Assembly (NCBI RefSeq): GCF_002797315.1 | Contig: NZ_KZ454936.1 | Location: forward strand, 495,133-559,132 | DNA: 64,000 nucleotides | DNA from: Bacillus sp. FJAT-44742 | GTDB lineage: Bacteria > Bacillota > Bacilli > Bacillales > Marinococcaceae | Direction of reading: 5' to 3' | Shown: one piece after another, positions 7,777-15,626 of the stretch | Numbering within the stretch: position 1 is the stretch's first letter | How the letters are laid out: every line of letters begins with the position of its first letter | Notes under the pieces: generated by a model | What the model saw: only the letters and a program-made list of their open reading frames with translations | What the model was told of the DNA's origin: nothing | The model's database searches: none | Translations under genes and position numbers: made by a program

Positions 7777-8628
7777 ATGGATCAGCATAAGGATAATTTT
7801 GAAGAACAAGCTGAAGAAATTGCAGAAAAAGCTATACAGGAAGTAGAAGAAGAGGAAGAAGTTGAAGGCTTGCACACTGCTCTGGAAGATATTCAGGAAG
7901 CTGAACAATTAGCTGAAGATACACAAACTGCGTCTAGTTCTCATGTGACGGCTAGTTTCGAGGATGTAATTGAAGATTTTGATACTCAGACCCAGCAGGA
8001 TGTACAGCAGCAAGCTGAACAGGCTTTGCAGAATACCCAGTCGAGCATGAATTACACTCAGGCCCAGCAGGATGTACAGCAAGCTGAACAGGCTTTACAG
8101 AATACCCAGTCGAGCATGAATTATACTCAGGCCCAGCAGGACGTACAGCAAGCTGAACAGGCTTTGCAGAATACCCAGTCGAGCATGAATTACACTCAGG
8201 CCCAACAGGACGTACAGCAAGCTGAGCAGGCTCTGCAAAATACACAGGCAAGCCTGAACTACAACCAGGCCCAGCAGGATGTTGAATTTGCTCAGGAAGG
8301 CATTGAACAAGTAAAGGATAGTATACTCCTTCAACAAGCAGAGCAGGAAGTGGCCCAGGCTCAGCAGCAGCTTCAAACTATTCAGGCTTTTAACCATGAA
8401 GAAGAACAACAATTGCAGCAAGCTCAACAGGAAGTACAAAAAGCCCACCAGCAGCTGCAGGCTGAAAATGATCAATTATTGCAAGCTCAACAGCAAGTAC
8501 AAAAAGAGACACAGCAGCTTTTTCATGCACAGCAGCAGGTTAAGCAGGAGCAGAGGGATGTGGAGGAAGCCATGTCAAAGCTTCAGCAAGCACAGGAACG
8601 GGCCAGGTCTTTTCAAAACAAACCATAA
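7777..8628 (+). CDS. Gln/Ala/Glu-rich coiled-coil protein with 23-residue tandem repeats
   Basis: 283 aa, no signal peptide, very rich in Gln, Ala and Glu. After an acidic N-terminus (about 1-65) come four nearly identical units (QAQQDVQQAEQALQNTQSSM plus NYT) from about residue 73 to 165, then degenerate heptad-like Gln/Ala helices to the end. The spacing of Ala/Val/Leu suggests a long coiled coil or rod. GGGAGG lies 10 nt before ATG 7777; an in-frame ATG at 7759 lacks a site. It follows the protease gene by about 120 nt. Family unknown. A structural or envelope role is only a guess. Confidence 0.7.
   Translation: MDQHKDNFEEQAEEIAEKAIQEVEEEEEVEGLHTALEDIQEAEQLAEDTQTASSSHVTASFEDVIEDFDTQTQQDVQQQAEQALQNTQSSMNYTQAQQDVQQAEQALQNTQSSMNYTQAQQDVQQAEQALQNTQSSMNYTQAQQDVQQAEQALQNTQASLNYNQAQQDVEFAQEGIEQVKDSILLQQAEQEVAQAQQQLQTIQAFNHEEEQQLQQAQQEVQKAHQQLQAENDQLLQAQQQVQKETQQLFHAQQQVKQEQRDVEEAMSKLQQAQERARSFQNKP
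7993..8271 (+). repeat. Four tandem 69/72-bp repeats inside a coding region
   Basis: Units run 7993-8064 (72 bp, one extra CAG), 8065-8133, 8134-8202 and 8203-8271 (69 bp each). The first three are almost identical at DNA level and the fourth has diverged, followed by a partial fifth. They encode a 23-residue repeat and are prone to copy-number change. Confidence 0.9.
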
Positions 8629-8654
8629 CACTTTTTGAAAGAGGGGCGCATAGC

Positions 8655-8798
8655 ATGACGAGAGGACAATCAAGAAACAACAAACATAAAAATAAAGCAA
8701 GGCTGTCACAGACTCCAAAAAAAGACATCTTGACTGACGAAGAACTATCCGAGGAGTTAAGTGAAATCAATCACGAAAAAAATTCAAGGGAAAAATAA
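8655..8798 (+). CDS. Small hydrophilic protein, 47 aa (YfhD-like?)
   Basis: ATG 8655 follows AGAGGGG. The 47-aa product starts MTRGQSRNNKHKNKARLSQT and ends in an acidic then basic tail. Composition and the SQTPK element resemble the short YfhD-type proteins of Bacillus, but this is a weak impression. It lies directly before the terminator that the group II intron targets. Confidence 0.55.
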   Translation: MTRGQSRNNKHKNKARLSQTPKKDILTDEELSEELSEINHEKNSREK

Positions 8799-8818
8799 TT
8801 CTTCAGAACAACTCCTTA

Positions 8819-8857
8819 AAACGAAGGCTCCTTGTAACAGCTGAGCCTTCGTTTTTA
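8819..8857. terminator. Terminator hairpin used as intron insertion site
   Basis: ACGAAGGCTC (8821-8830) pairs with GAGCCTTCGT (8843-8852) and is followed by TTTTTATT. On the minus strand it is followed by TTTT, so it originally served both the small gene on the left and the beta-propeller gene on the right. The intron begins 8 nt after the stem. Confidence 0.85.
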
Positions 8858-9399
8858 TTGTGTGCCCGGCATGGGTATAAACTCTAGGGTTAAAGTCCCG
8901 AACGGTGAAGGTCGTTGTAACCGCTAGTCAAAGGCAAGGGTGTCCAGGGTGACCTGGAATCTAAAGGAAGCCGGAGACAAACTTCCGCCCCGAGGAATAC
9001 GAACCTCATAGAAGGCTGTCTGTCTGGGATGAGTCTGCAATACAAGACAAAGCCCCAACGACCAAAGGGATAGGCAGTAAATGAGGCGGGGATATGGAAG
9101 GGAAGTTTATGCCCTTACCCGGGGAGGTCTGATGGGAACGCCGCACACATGCGGTAACCGATTCTCAAAGAATCGCTGAACCATCAGAAGTCAGCCGAAG
9201 CCATAGTACCTTACCTTCCGGAAGGTAAGGGAAGGGCTGAATCATAAAATGAGTACCATTTCCCTGGCGTACGCGTCATCCGATGACACAGAATAGACCA
9301 ACTACCTACGAAAGAGAAGTGAAGTCTTCGAGGGCGCAGGTAGGGTGGAGGATGGTCGCCACACAAAAGAACGAAATGGTCACGTGGAGGGTGAGCAAC

Positions 9400-10635
9400 A
9401 TGTTGGAACACATTCTACACCGAAACAATCTGAATGCCGCCTACTACAAGGTGACAAAGAATAAAGGAAGTCACGGCGTTGATGGAGTTCCCACTTCCGA
9501 ACTGAAAGCTCAGATTTCGGAAGAATGGGACACCATCCACGACCAACTTCTGAAGGGTACGTACCAACCGTCTCCCGTCCGTCGAATCGAAATCCCGAAA
9601 ACGAACGGAGGCAAACGGAAGTTAGGTATCCCTACGGTGATGGATCGTACGATCCAACAAGCGCTCAACCTCTATCTTCAATCGATGTATGACCCTAAGT
9701 TTTCTCCGCAAAGCTATGGGTTCCGACCAGGAAAGCGAGCACATGATGCGGTGAGACAGGCGAAAGCCTATATCAATGAGGGGTACACCTGGGTGATAGA
9801 CATCGACCTCGAGAAATTCTTCGACCAGGTTAACCATGACCGGTTGATGCGAACGCTAAGCTTCCGCATTAAAGACCCCCGGGTGCTTCGTCTTATCCGA
9901 AAATACCTCCAAGCAGGCATTATGGAAGGTGGGCTCACGACCCCAAACCGAAAAGGAACACCACAGGGAAGTCCATTAAGCCCACTCCTTTCTAATATTG
10001 TGCTCGATGAACTGGATAAAGAATTGGAATCCAGAGGGCTTCGCTTCGTTCGGTTTGCCGATGACTGCCAAATATATGCAGGTTCTAAACGAGCCGCCGA
10101 GCGAATCCTCAGGAATATGACAACTTTCATCGAAAAGACGTTAAAACTCAAGGTAAACCGAGAGAAAAGTGCGGTGAGCCGCCCGTGGAAACGTAAGTTT
10201 CTCGGATTCAGCTTTACACCTTCGGTGAAAGGTAAGGCTAGAGTGCGTGTCCATAATGATTCGGTTCATAAGGCTAAGCAACGTCTGCGTCAACTGACAA
10301 GTCGAAAATGGAGTACCGATATGAAATACCGAATTGAGAAAATCAATACATTTCTTACAGGATGGTATAACTACTTTCAGTTGGCAGAAACGCCATCCAT
10401 TTTCAAAAGACTGATGGAATGGTTGAGAAGAAGACTCCGAATGATTCGATGGAAGGAATGGAAGCTGCCCAAAACAAAGGTGAAGAATCTGATGGCACTG
10501 GGAGTGACAAAGGCGAAAGCCTTGGAATGGGGAAACACAAGAAAAGGCTACTGGCGTATAGCCAGCAGCCCTATTCTCCATCGCACACTCAATGACCATT
10601 ATTGGCAGCGTATGGGTTTGAAATCATTGAATTAA
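9400..10635 (+). CDS. ltrA: Group II intron reverse transcriptase/maturase (class C)
   Basis: 411 aa. Reverse transcriptase blocks run from NKGSHGVDGV through IPTVMDRTIQQAL, SYGFRPG, WVIDIDLEKFFD, GTPQGSPLSPLLSN and the active site FADD (usually YADD). The thumb/maturase X domain follows (FLGFSFTP, GWYNYFQLAETPS), and the protein ends at about YWQRMGLKSL with no DNA-binding or HNH endonuclease domain. The frame is open from 9283, but GGAGGG before ATG 9400 and the usual IIC start (MLE-ILxRxN) support this start. All catalytic Asp residues are present, so it should be active. It helps the intron splice and retrotranspose. Confidence 0.92.
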   Translation: MLEHILHRNNLNAAYYKVTKNKGSHGVDGVPTSELKAQISEEWDTIHDQLLKGTYQPSPVRRIEIPKTNGGKRKLGIPTVMDRTIQQALNLYLQSMYDPKFSPQSYGFRPGKRAHDAVRQAKAYINEGYTWVIDIDLEKFFDQVNHDRLMRTLSFRIKDPRVLRLIRKYLQAGIMEGGLTTPNRKGTPQGSPLSPLLSNIVLDELDKELESRGLRFVRFADDCQIYAGSKRAAERILRNMTTFIEKTLKLKVNREKSAVSRPWKRKFLGFSFTPSVKGKARVRVHNDSVHKAKQRLRQLTSRKWSTDMKYRIEKINTFLTGWYNYFQLAETPSIFKRLMEWLRRRLRMIRWKEWKLPKTKVKNLMALGVTKAKALEWGNTRKGYWRIASSPILHRTLNDHYWQRMGLKSLN

Positions 10636-10652
10636 CGTTAGAATTTTATGAA

Positions 10653-10684
10653 ACCGCCGTATACGGAACCGTACGTACGGTGGT
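10653..10684 (+). ncRNA. Group II intron domain V
   Basis: A near-perfect hairpin, ACCGCCGTA pairing with TACGGTGGT. It is the catalytic core of the ribozyme, with CGC in place of the AGC triad found in most other classes. A domain VI-like hairpin (GGAGG/CCTCC, about 10695-10713) follows. Confidence 0.85.
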
Positions 10685-10721
10685 GTGAGAGGACGGAGGT
10701 TAGTCACCTCCTCCTACTCGA

Positions 10722-12035
10722 TTATTTAGAGAGGGATGGTTGTTTATACTTTTCTAAAAAAATGGCAGCTGTTCCGGCAAAAATAGCAGATAAAGTTAGA
10801 AAAACACCCACAGTAAAAATAGAAAGACTCATCCAGGGATAAAGATAAACAGCTGTATAACAGGCTGCAAAAATAATGAGGCCCAGACCTGCACTAACTA
10901 AAATGGCTACAATCGGCCGTTTGTTTTTTTGGTGGAGGACATAAGTAATAAACAGAATCATAAGGAGATAAAGGGATCCAGTTGTGTAATCATTAACTAA
11001 TTGATCTAAAATAAGAGTGACAGACCAATTGTTTTCAATAATTTCGTATGTATTCAGGTCTATTTGACTTGTTTCCCCTGTGTCGAGGTTGATGGTTTCA
11101 AGCTTATAACTAGCTGGTGTTTCTGGCCAGTTTTTCTGGGTTAAAAAAGCAAGTCGGTTATCTTCATTAAAAAAGGTAGGCTGATCTATATTCACGCCTC
11201 TGTCAGTGAGCTGCTGGCTTTGGCCGCTCTCTTTGTTGTATAAGAATAATTCATATGTATAAATATCCTCACTGGCTAAATCGGTGACTGTGGTATAGGC
11301 AAACCATTCCCCGTCAGGTGAAAGTTCTGGAGAATAGAGTCCGGATGGCAGGTTATCTAATGGAGAAGGTGTGTCCTGATCACTTTCTTTTAACGAGTGA
11401 AGAAAAATGGTTTCTTCCATGTCCTCATAAGCAGTAAAAAGAAGTGAGCTGCTATCTGAACTTATCGATAAATCATTCATCAGAAAATCATCTCGATTCG
11501 TCAGCTTCGATAGTTCGCTATTCTCTAGATTCACTGAATATAAATCAAACCCTCCAGCATCCTCATGTTCTTCAGCCAGCCAATCCTCTGCTTTTATTCC
11601 TATAAAATAAATGATATCTCCTTCCCTGGAAAACACAGCGTCTCTGACATGTAAATGATTACCAGTTACCCGGGTTACTTCTCTATCCTCTTTAGAATAT
11701 AAAAACAATGAACTGACTAGCGGATCACCTTCCGCTAAATATAAGATATAGTTTCCATCGGATGAAAAAGCGGGAGCGTGTTCCTGAGCACATTTATCTT
11801 CTGTGACCTTCCCCTGTATGGTTCCGCTGGGATCTGCCGTATAAATTGAGCGACAGCCATCTACATAATAGGAAAAAGCCATGGCAGAATCGTCTGAAGA
11901 AATAGCAATGTCTTCTCCCATACCAGTGAACCATTGATACGGCTGCTCTTTTTCCATCAAATAAAAAATAAAAAATACTAAAAATAAACAAGAACTGATG
12001 ATAAGTGCCATGTAAAGCCACAATTGTTTTTTCAT
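10722..12035 (-). CDS. Membrane-anchored PD40/TolB-like beta-propeller protein
   Basis: 437 aa. One N-terminal membrane helix (about 6-27), a large extracytoplasmic domain (about 35-345) of WD40-like PD40 repeats (for example ISSDDSAMAFSY, FSSDGNYILYLAEGDP, LSPDGEWFAYTT), then three C-terminal helices (about 350-430). AGGAG precedes the ATG. Such propellers bind proteins or glycans; the ligand here is unknown. The last codon and stop lie at the intron boundary. The stop is TAA both with the intron and in the inferred intron-free sequence, but the gene is now separated from its terminator by 1.9 kb. Confidence 0.75.
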   Translation of the reverse strand: MKKQLWLYMALIISSCLFLVFFIFYLMEKEQPYQWFTGMGEDIAISSDDSAMAFSYYVDGCRSIYTADPSGTIQGKVTEDKCAQEHAPAFSSDGNYILYLAEGDPLVSSLFLYSKEDREVTRVTGNHLHVRDAVFSREGDIIYFIGIKAEDWLAEEHEDAGGFDLYSVNLENSELSKLTNRDDFLMNDLSISSDSSSLLFTAYEDMEETIFLHSLKESDQDTPSPLDNLPSGLYSPELSPDGEWFAYTTVTDLASEDIYTYELFLYNKESGQSQQLTDRGVNIDQPTFFNEDNRLAFLTQKNWPETPASYKLETINLDTGETSQIDLNTYEIIENNWSVTLILDQLVNDYTTGSLYLLMILFITYVLHQKNKRPIVAILVSAGLGLIIFAACYTAVYLYPWMSLSIFTVGVFLTLSAIFAGTAAIFLEKYKQPSLSK

Positions 12036-12171
12036 TTTTTGCTCCTATGTATTAATTGTCGTATTTAATGTATCACAGGAAGATGATGGAACGCAGTAAA
12101 TATAAAGAAATATTCAGTAAATATGTTAGTGGAAAAAATATGGGGGAGTTTGTTGAAAAAGGCACCAGGAG

Positions 12172-12212
12172 GACAAAAAGAAAAAGCAGGAAAATTCCTG
12201 CCTTTTCTTTTG
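12172..12212. terminator. Bidirectional terminator
   Basis: GCAGGAA/TTCCTGC stem (12185-12200) flanked by an A run on the left and TTTTCTTTT on the right. It ends the carbonic anhydrase transcript, coming from the right. Confidence 0.7.
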
Positions 12213-12215
12213 CTT

Positions 12216-12794
12216 TTATATTGTTTCTTCTACATCTCCGGCAGACGCACCAACCGTTTCAAGCTCTTCTAATTCTCCTGTTTCCACATGGAACATACAA
12301 CCGATAACGGGTACTCCTTTGCCGTGTTTGATATAAGTAGGGTGTTGTTTTAGCTTTTCCACTTGAGCCAAAACATTCACCTTTGCTAAGTCATCAAGAG
12401 AGTGGTCTGTTTTCTCAGCCGGAAGAGAACTCTGAATGCTATCTATCCAGTCTTTTAGCTCAGGCTCATCATTTCCCTCAGCTGCTGCTTTCACCCCGCC
12501 GCAGCCAGTATGACCTTTAATAATGATTTTCTCTACTTTTAGGTGCTTTAAAGCATAATATAAGCTTGCTGTAAGACTTTCATCATTTTCATTTACTTGA
12601 TTTGCAATGTTACGCTGAATAAAAAGATTGCCTAAAGGCATCTGGGTAATAACAGAAGGACAGACTCGGGAATCACTGCAGGCAATGACGAAGTACTCTG
12701 GTGACTGCCCTTCTTTTAAGCGGTCGAAATAAGAAGGATCTTCTTTCTTTATTTCCTTAATAAATTCCAGGTTCTTTTCTCTTAATTTCTCCAT
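12216..12794 (-). CDS. Beta-carbonic anhydrase (YtiB-like)
   Basis: 192 aa, the size of the short cab-type beta class. Zinc ligands are Cys39 and Asp41 in CSDSRV, followed by His95 and Cys98 in GHTGCGG; the Asp41-Arg43 dyad is intact. It catalyses CO2/bicarbonate interconversion in the cytoplasm. Monocistronic. Confidence 0.9.
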   Translation of the reverse strand: MEKLREKNLEFIKEIKKEDPSYFDRLKEGQSPEYFVIACSDSRVCPSVITQMPLGNLFIQRNIANQVNENDESLTASLYYALKHLKVEKIIIKGHTGCGGVKAAAEGNDEPELKDWIDSIQSSLPAEKTDHSLDDLAKVNVLAQVEKLKQHPTYIKHGKGVPVIGCMFHVETGELEELETVGASAGDVEETI

Positions 12795-13196
12795 GTTTTA
12801 TTACCTCACAATTTGTTTGGTTTATTTTATTGTATAGAAATTTTTACGAAACATAAAGTAAGAATATTTTGAAAAGGTTTACAAGATAAAGTAAACTTTT
12901 TACTATGGAAATATAGCGATGGCTAAACAATAGAATATGATGTTACATTTTGTTGGTGATTGTTGTTAAAAGACGTTCGTTTGCATCTAAAGATAAAAAT
13001 GAGAACTTCATTCATGCTTTGCTTTCCAGATGCTTTTTTGCTTTAAGGATTTCGGGCAGGTCTCAGCTTCACCGTGAAAACCACCCTTAGGGATCTTCGG
13101 TTAAGGCTATTCCTGAAGGCGTCATACGATTTTAAGTCAACATTGGCCTTTAACAAAGTAATTTATTAAGAGAAGCTGCCGTCCCGGGGGAGGAAG
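12795..13196. other. Intergenic leader region upstream of the MFS gene
   Basis: About 400 bp without an open frame. It holds the carbonic anhydrase upstream region on the left and a terminator-like hairpin (12983-13039). After that comes a 150-nt stretch with several short inverted repeats, ending in GGGGGAGGAAG before the MFS start. No named riboswitch class fits. Confidence 0.4.
12983..13039 (+). terminator. Candidate leader terminator/attenuator
   Basis: GCATCT (12983-12988) and AGATGC (13028-13033) can close a long hairpin, with AAAG/CTTT as a second short pairing, followed directly by TTTTTT. No gene precedes it on this strand. It would therefore terminate a leader transcript upstream of the MFS gene. 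Confidence 0.35.
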
Positions 13197-14423
13197 ATGT
13201 TTGTGAAAAATGGAAAGTGGTGGGCTTTATTTTTAATTGCTGTTGCTGAGTTATTTGCTTTAAGCTTGTGGTTTAGTGCTTCCGTTATCGTCCAGGAACT
13301 CAGAGATCTTTGGGCTTTGACCCCGACTACAGAAGCATGGGTTACAGCTTCTGTTCCTATAGGGTTTGTGATCGGTGCTTTATTTAGTTCCTATTTTGGT
13401 ATAGCTGACCGTTTTAATACGAGAAAGGTATTTGCAGTATCAGCATTGGCAGGGGCTCTATTAAATTTATTGTTAATTTTCTCTCAAAGTGCGTGGATAG
13501 GTATTGCACTTCGAATATTGACCGGTGTCACGCTTGCTGGTGTGTATCCTACAGCAGTAAAATTGTTGTCCCAGTGGTTTCCCAAAAAAAGAGGGGTGGC
13601 TATTGGCGTCCTGATTGCAGCGTTGACCCTCGGGTCTTCTCTTCCTCATTTTATTGTCATATTTTTCTTGGCGGTCAATTGGCAAATGGTCATTGTTACA
13701 AGTTCGATTCTCTCTTTAACAGCGGCCTTTATTGTTTATTTCTTACTTAAAGATGCACCTGGATCACCAGGGAAAACTCCTTTTTCCTTTAAGTTAATAC
13801 GAAAAGTAGTGAAAAATAAACCAGTAATGCTTGCGAATTATGGTTACTTTGGTCACATGTGGGAGTTGTATGCTATGTGGACTTGGCTTCCCGTGTTTCT
13901 TACAGCAAGCTTTACCGCACAAACGACAGAAGTGAGCACTTGGTTTATTGCTCTGGCCTCCTTTATTTCTATTGGGGTAGCGGGAGGATTAGGCTGTGTA
14001 GTGGGAGGGCTGGTGGCAGACAAAATCGGCAGAGCGTATTTAACCATTATTTCAATGGGAGTCAGTGGAGTGTGTGCTATTGTAATAGGGTTTACATTTG
14101 GACAATCGATTTGGCTTACTTTTGCTCTTGCAGTCATCTGGGGAATTTTTGTTATTTCAGATTCAGCTCAGTTTTCGGCAGCTGTCTCTGAGTTTGCGGA
14201 CGTAGAGTATGTGGGTACCGCCTTAACATTTCAAATGTGCATAGGTTTTCTTATTACTATTTTATCTATAAACCTCATTCCTTTGCTTCAAGGAACAGTT
14301 GGCTGGCAGTGGGTATTCAGCCTGTTAAGCATTGGTCCTGTTTTAGGCATTATTTCAATGGTTAAATTCAAGTCCTATGAAATGTCAGATTCAGCTCAAA
14401 AGGCTTCTAATAAAGCTACATAA
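13197..14423 (+). CDS. MFS transporter
   Basis: 408 aa with about 12 membrane helices. The loop 2-3 MFS signature GIADRFNTRKVF is present, and a related motif GLVADKIGRAYL sits in loop 8-9. Overall it resembles the CynX/NarK-like side of the superfamily, but the substrate cannot be read from the sequence. A strong GGGGGAGG site precedes ATG 13197. Monocistronic, with its own terminator downstream. Confidence 0.8.
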   Translation: MFVKNGKWWALFLIAVAELFALSLWFSASVIVQELRDLWALTPTTEAWVTASVPIGFVIGALFSSYFGIADRFNTRKVFAVSALAGALLNLLLIFSQSAWIGIALRILTGVTLAGVYPTAVKLLSQWFPKKRGVAIGVLIAALTLGSSLPHFIVIFFLAVNWQMVIVTSSILSLTAAFIVYFLLKDAPGSPGKTPFSFKLIRKVVKNKPVMLANYGYFGHMWELYAMWTWLPVFLTASFTAQTTEVSTWFIALASFISIGVAGGLGCVVGGLVADKIGRAYLTIISMGVSGVCAIVIGFTFGQSIWLTFALAVIWGIFVISDSAQFSAAVSEFADVEYVGTALTFQMCIGFLITILSINLIPLLQGTVGWQWVFSLLSIGPVLGIISMVKFKSYEMSDSAQKASNKAT

Positions 14424-14499
14424 TGAATATGCCCCTTGTAAATTAAAGGATGGCAGGATCAATGGCAGAATCGTATTGGTGAATGAATAAAATAATAAT

Positions 14500-14550
14500 A
14501 AAGATGGTGTCCTAAAGCTCTGACTCTTGGCAGCACCATCTTTGTTGTAA
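14500..14550 (+). terminator. Rho-independent terminator
   Basis: AAAGATGGTG (14500-14509) and CACCATCTTT (14534-14543) pair, followed by GTTGTAATTC. The T-tail is weak. Confidence 0.55.
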
Positions 14551-14768
14551 TTCTTTTATTTGTTTTTAACCTGATTCCTTAATGTTTCCAACCTCATCAA
14601 TTGCTGCGTTAAATGAGAGTTCCTCTAAGTAATCAAACATTTTCTGCTGCTCTGTTTTTTCCAAAGGAACAATTTGATTGCCCGTTATCACATAAGGAAT
14701 AAAAAATGAAAAACGTTTCTTTTGAAAAAGGGAGGGGTAGTAAGCAGTAGGGAAAGGGGAGAAAGTCT
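14551..14768. other. Intergenic; possible minus-strand ORF remnant
   Basis: A minus-strand frame of 41 codons (GTG 14691 to stop 14566) has a protein-like sequence (VPLEKTEQQKMFDYLEELSF and so on) and stays open further upstream, but has no ribosome-binding site. It may be a gene fragment or chance. The right end holds the GGGAGGGG and AAGGGGAG motifs before the K+ channel gene. Confidence 0.3.
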
Positions 14769-15176
14769 ATGTTTGCAGGTATATTAATTTTATTAACAAT
14801 TTTATTTTTAATTGGTAATCTTTTTTATTTTTTCACAAACAAGACATTTAAGAAAGCAGGCTTTGACTCTGTCTTATTTTATAATTTGTTTTTTGTTTTA
14901 TTAGGACTTACTTTAGGATTTGCTTTCCTTTACTATTTGTTATCTTTTCAGGAAACGGTGTTAGTAATAAATGATCCTACTGAGGATCCGGCAGAACCAA
15001 CATTTTTAAACTTTTTATATTTCAGCGGGGTTACGATCCTGTCAGTGGGATATGGTGACCTGGTACCGGTTGGAAGTGCAAGGTTTTTTGCACTCATGCA
15101 GGCCGCCCTGGGCTTTCTGCTTCCAACAATCATTTTTTTAAAAGCGTTAAACAACTCAGAGGAAGATGATGAATAA
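14769..15176 (+). CDS. Small two-pore-helix potassium channel protein
   Basis: 135 aa of the Ion_trans_2 type. It has an N-terminal helix (1-22), a second (about 38-62), a pore loop with filter SVGYGD (about 92-97), and a last helix (about 105-127). There is no cytoplasmic regulatory domain, in contrast to the YugO-like channel at 569-1600. AAGGGGAG precedes the ATG. It should form a tetrameric K+ channel in the cell membrane. Confidence 0.8.
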   Translation: MFAGILILLTILFLIGNLFYFFTNKTFKKAGFDSVLFYNLFFVLLGLTLGFAFLYYLLSFQETVLVINDPTEDPAEPTFLNFLYFSGVTILSVGYGDLVPVGSARFFALMQAALGFLLPTIIFLKALNNSEEDDE

Positions 15177-15258
15177 AGTCCGAAAGTTAGGATACGAATG
15201 CTTCACAAAAGGAGGGAGCTTTATTCATCTACTACATAAAAATCCTCTTAGTTAACTA

Positions 15259-15570
15259 TCAATCTGATTCGGGGGTAGAGTAAGGTTTTTCTTCCTTTTT
15301 CTTTTTTTCGTCATGGGGGGGATGGGCACCAGGGAATTGTCTAGGAAGATGTTGGTGAAGGTTTCTAAATTCATACGTGAAGGCACTGTAATATTGTTGG
15401 TCTTTTTCCCATGGAGTTGTTTTATTTTTTACTGGCTCGTCTCTATTTATCGGAGACCCATAAGGACCTTCAATAAGGTCTTCTCTCGTTAAAAAATTCC
15501 TCTGAGTTTCTACATTGGCAAAATCGGTATATGCTTCTTCGCTGTTTTGCTCTTCATTTTTATGATCCAT
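15259..15570 (-). CDS. Conserved-looking hypothetical protein, 103 aa
   Basis: A soluble, highly polar protein with TRNFLT-type and EGPYGSP motifs, a central WEKDQQYYSAFTYEFRNLHQ segment, and a Pro/His/Lys-rich tail. ATG 15570 has AAGGAG 7 nt upstream; the longer frame to 15609 lacks a site. No function assigned. It lies about 56 nt downstream of the EmrE-type gene on the same strand and may be co-transcribed. Confidence 0.6.
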   Translation of the reverse strand: MDHKNEEQNSEEAYTDFANVETQRNFLTREDLIEGPYGSPINRDEPVKNKTTPWEKDQQYYSAFTYEFRNLHQHLPRQFPGAHPPHDEKKKKEEKPYSTPESD

Positions 15571-15626
15571 ACCTCTGCTCCTTCTTGTGTTTTTCCTTAG
15601 GATAACCATTATAAGAAAAATTAATA

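Larger units (their letters stand above)
8860..10722 (+). mobile_element. Class IIC group II intron, apparently complete
   Basis: The 5' end GTGTGCCCGGCATGGGT (8860 on) matches the start of the Oceanobacillus iheyensis IIC intron ribozyme. About 540 nt of structured RNA (domains I-III) precede the encoded reverse transcriptase. Domain V (10653-10684) carries the CGC catalytic triad typical of class C, and a domain VI-like hairpin follows with ends near CTACTCGAT (10722). Insertion directly after a terminator stem and the absence of an endonuclease domain are also class C traits. The 3' end is uncertain by 1-2 nt. Confidence 0.9.

Noticed and set aside
7655-7846. 63-codon ORF starting at the protease stop
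   Set aside because: Overlaps the better-supported start of the coiled-coil gene in another frame and has no family-like sequence.
7993-8271. CRISPR-like repeat array
   Set aside because: The repeats are contiguous, in frame and coding, with no spacers and no cas genes.
8095-8475. Minus-strand ORF of 126 codons opposite the coiled-coil gene
   Set aside because: It mirrors the repeats of the plus-strand gene and has Leu-rich low complexity only; it is a shadow frame.
10648-10842. Plus-strand ORF of 64 codons across the intron end
   Set aside because: It covers domains V and VI of the intron and runs antisense into the beta-propeller gene; no ribosome-binding site.
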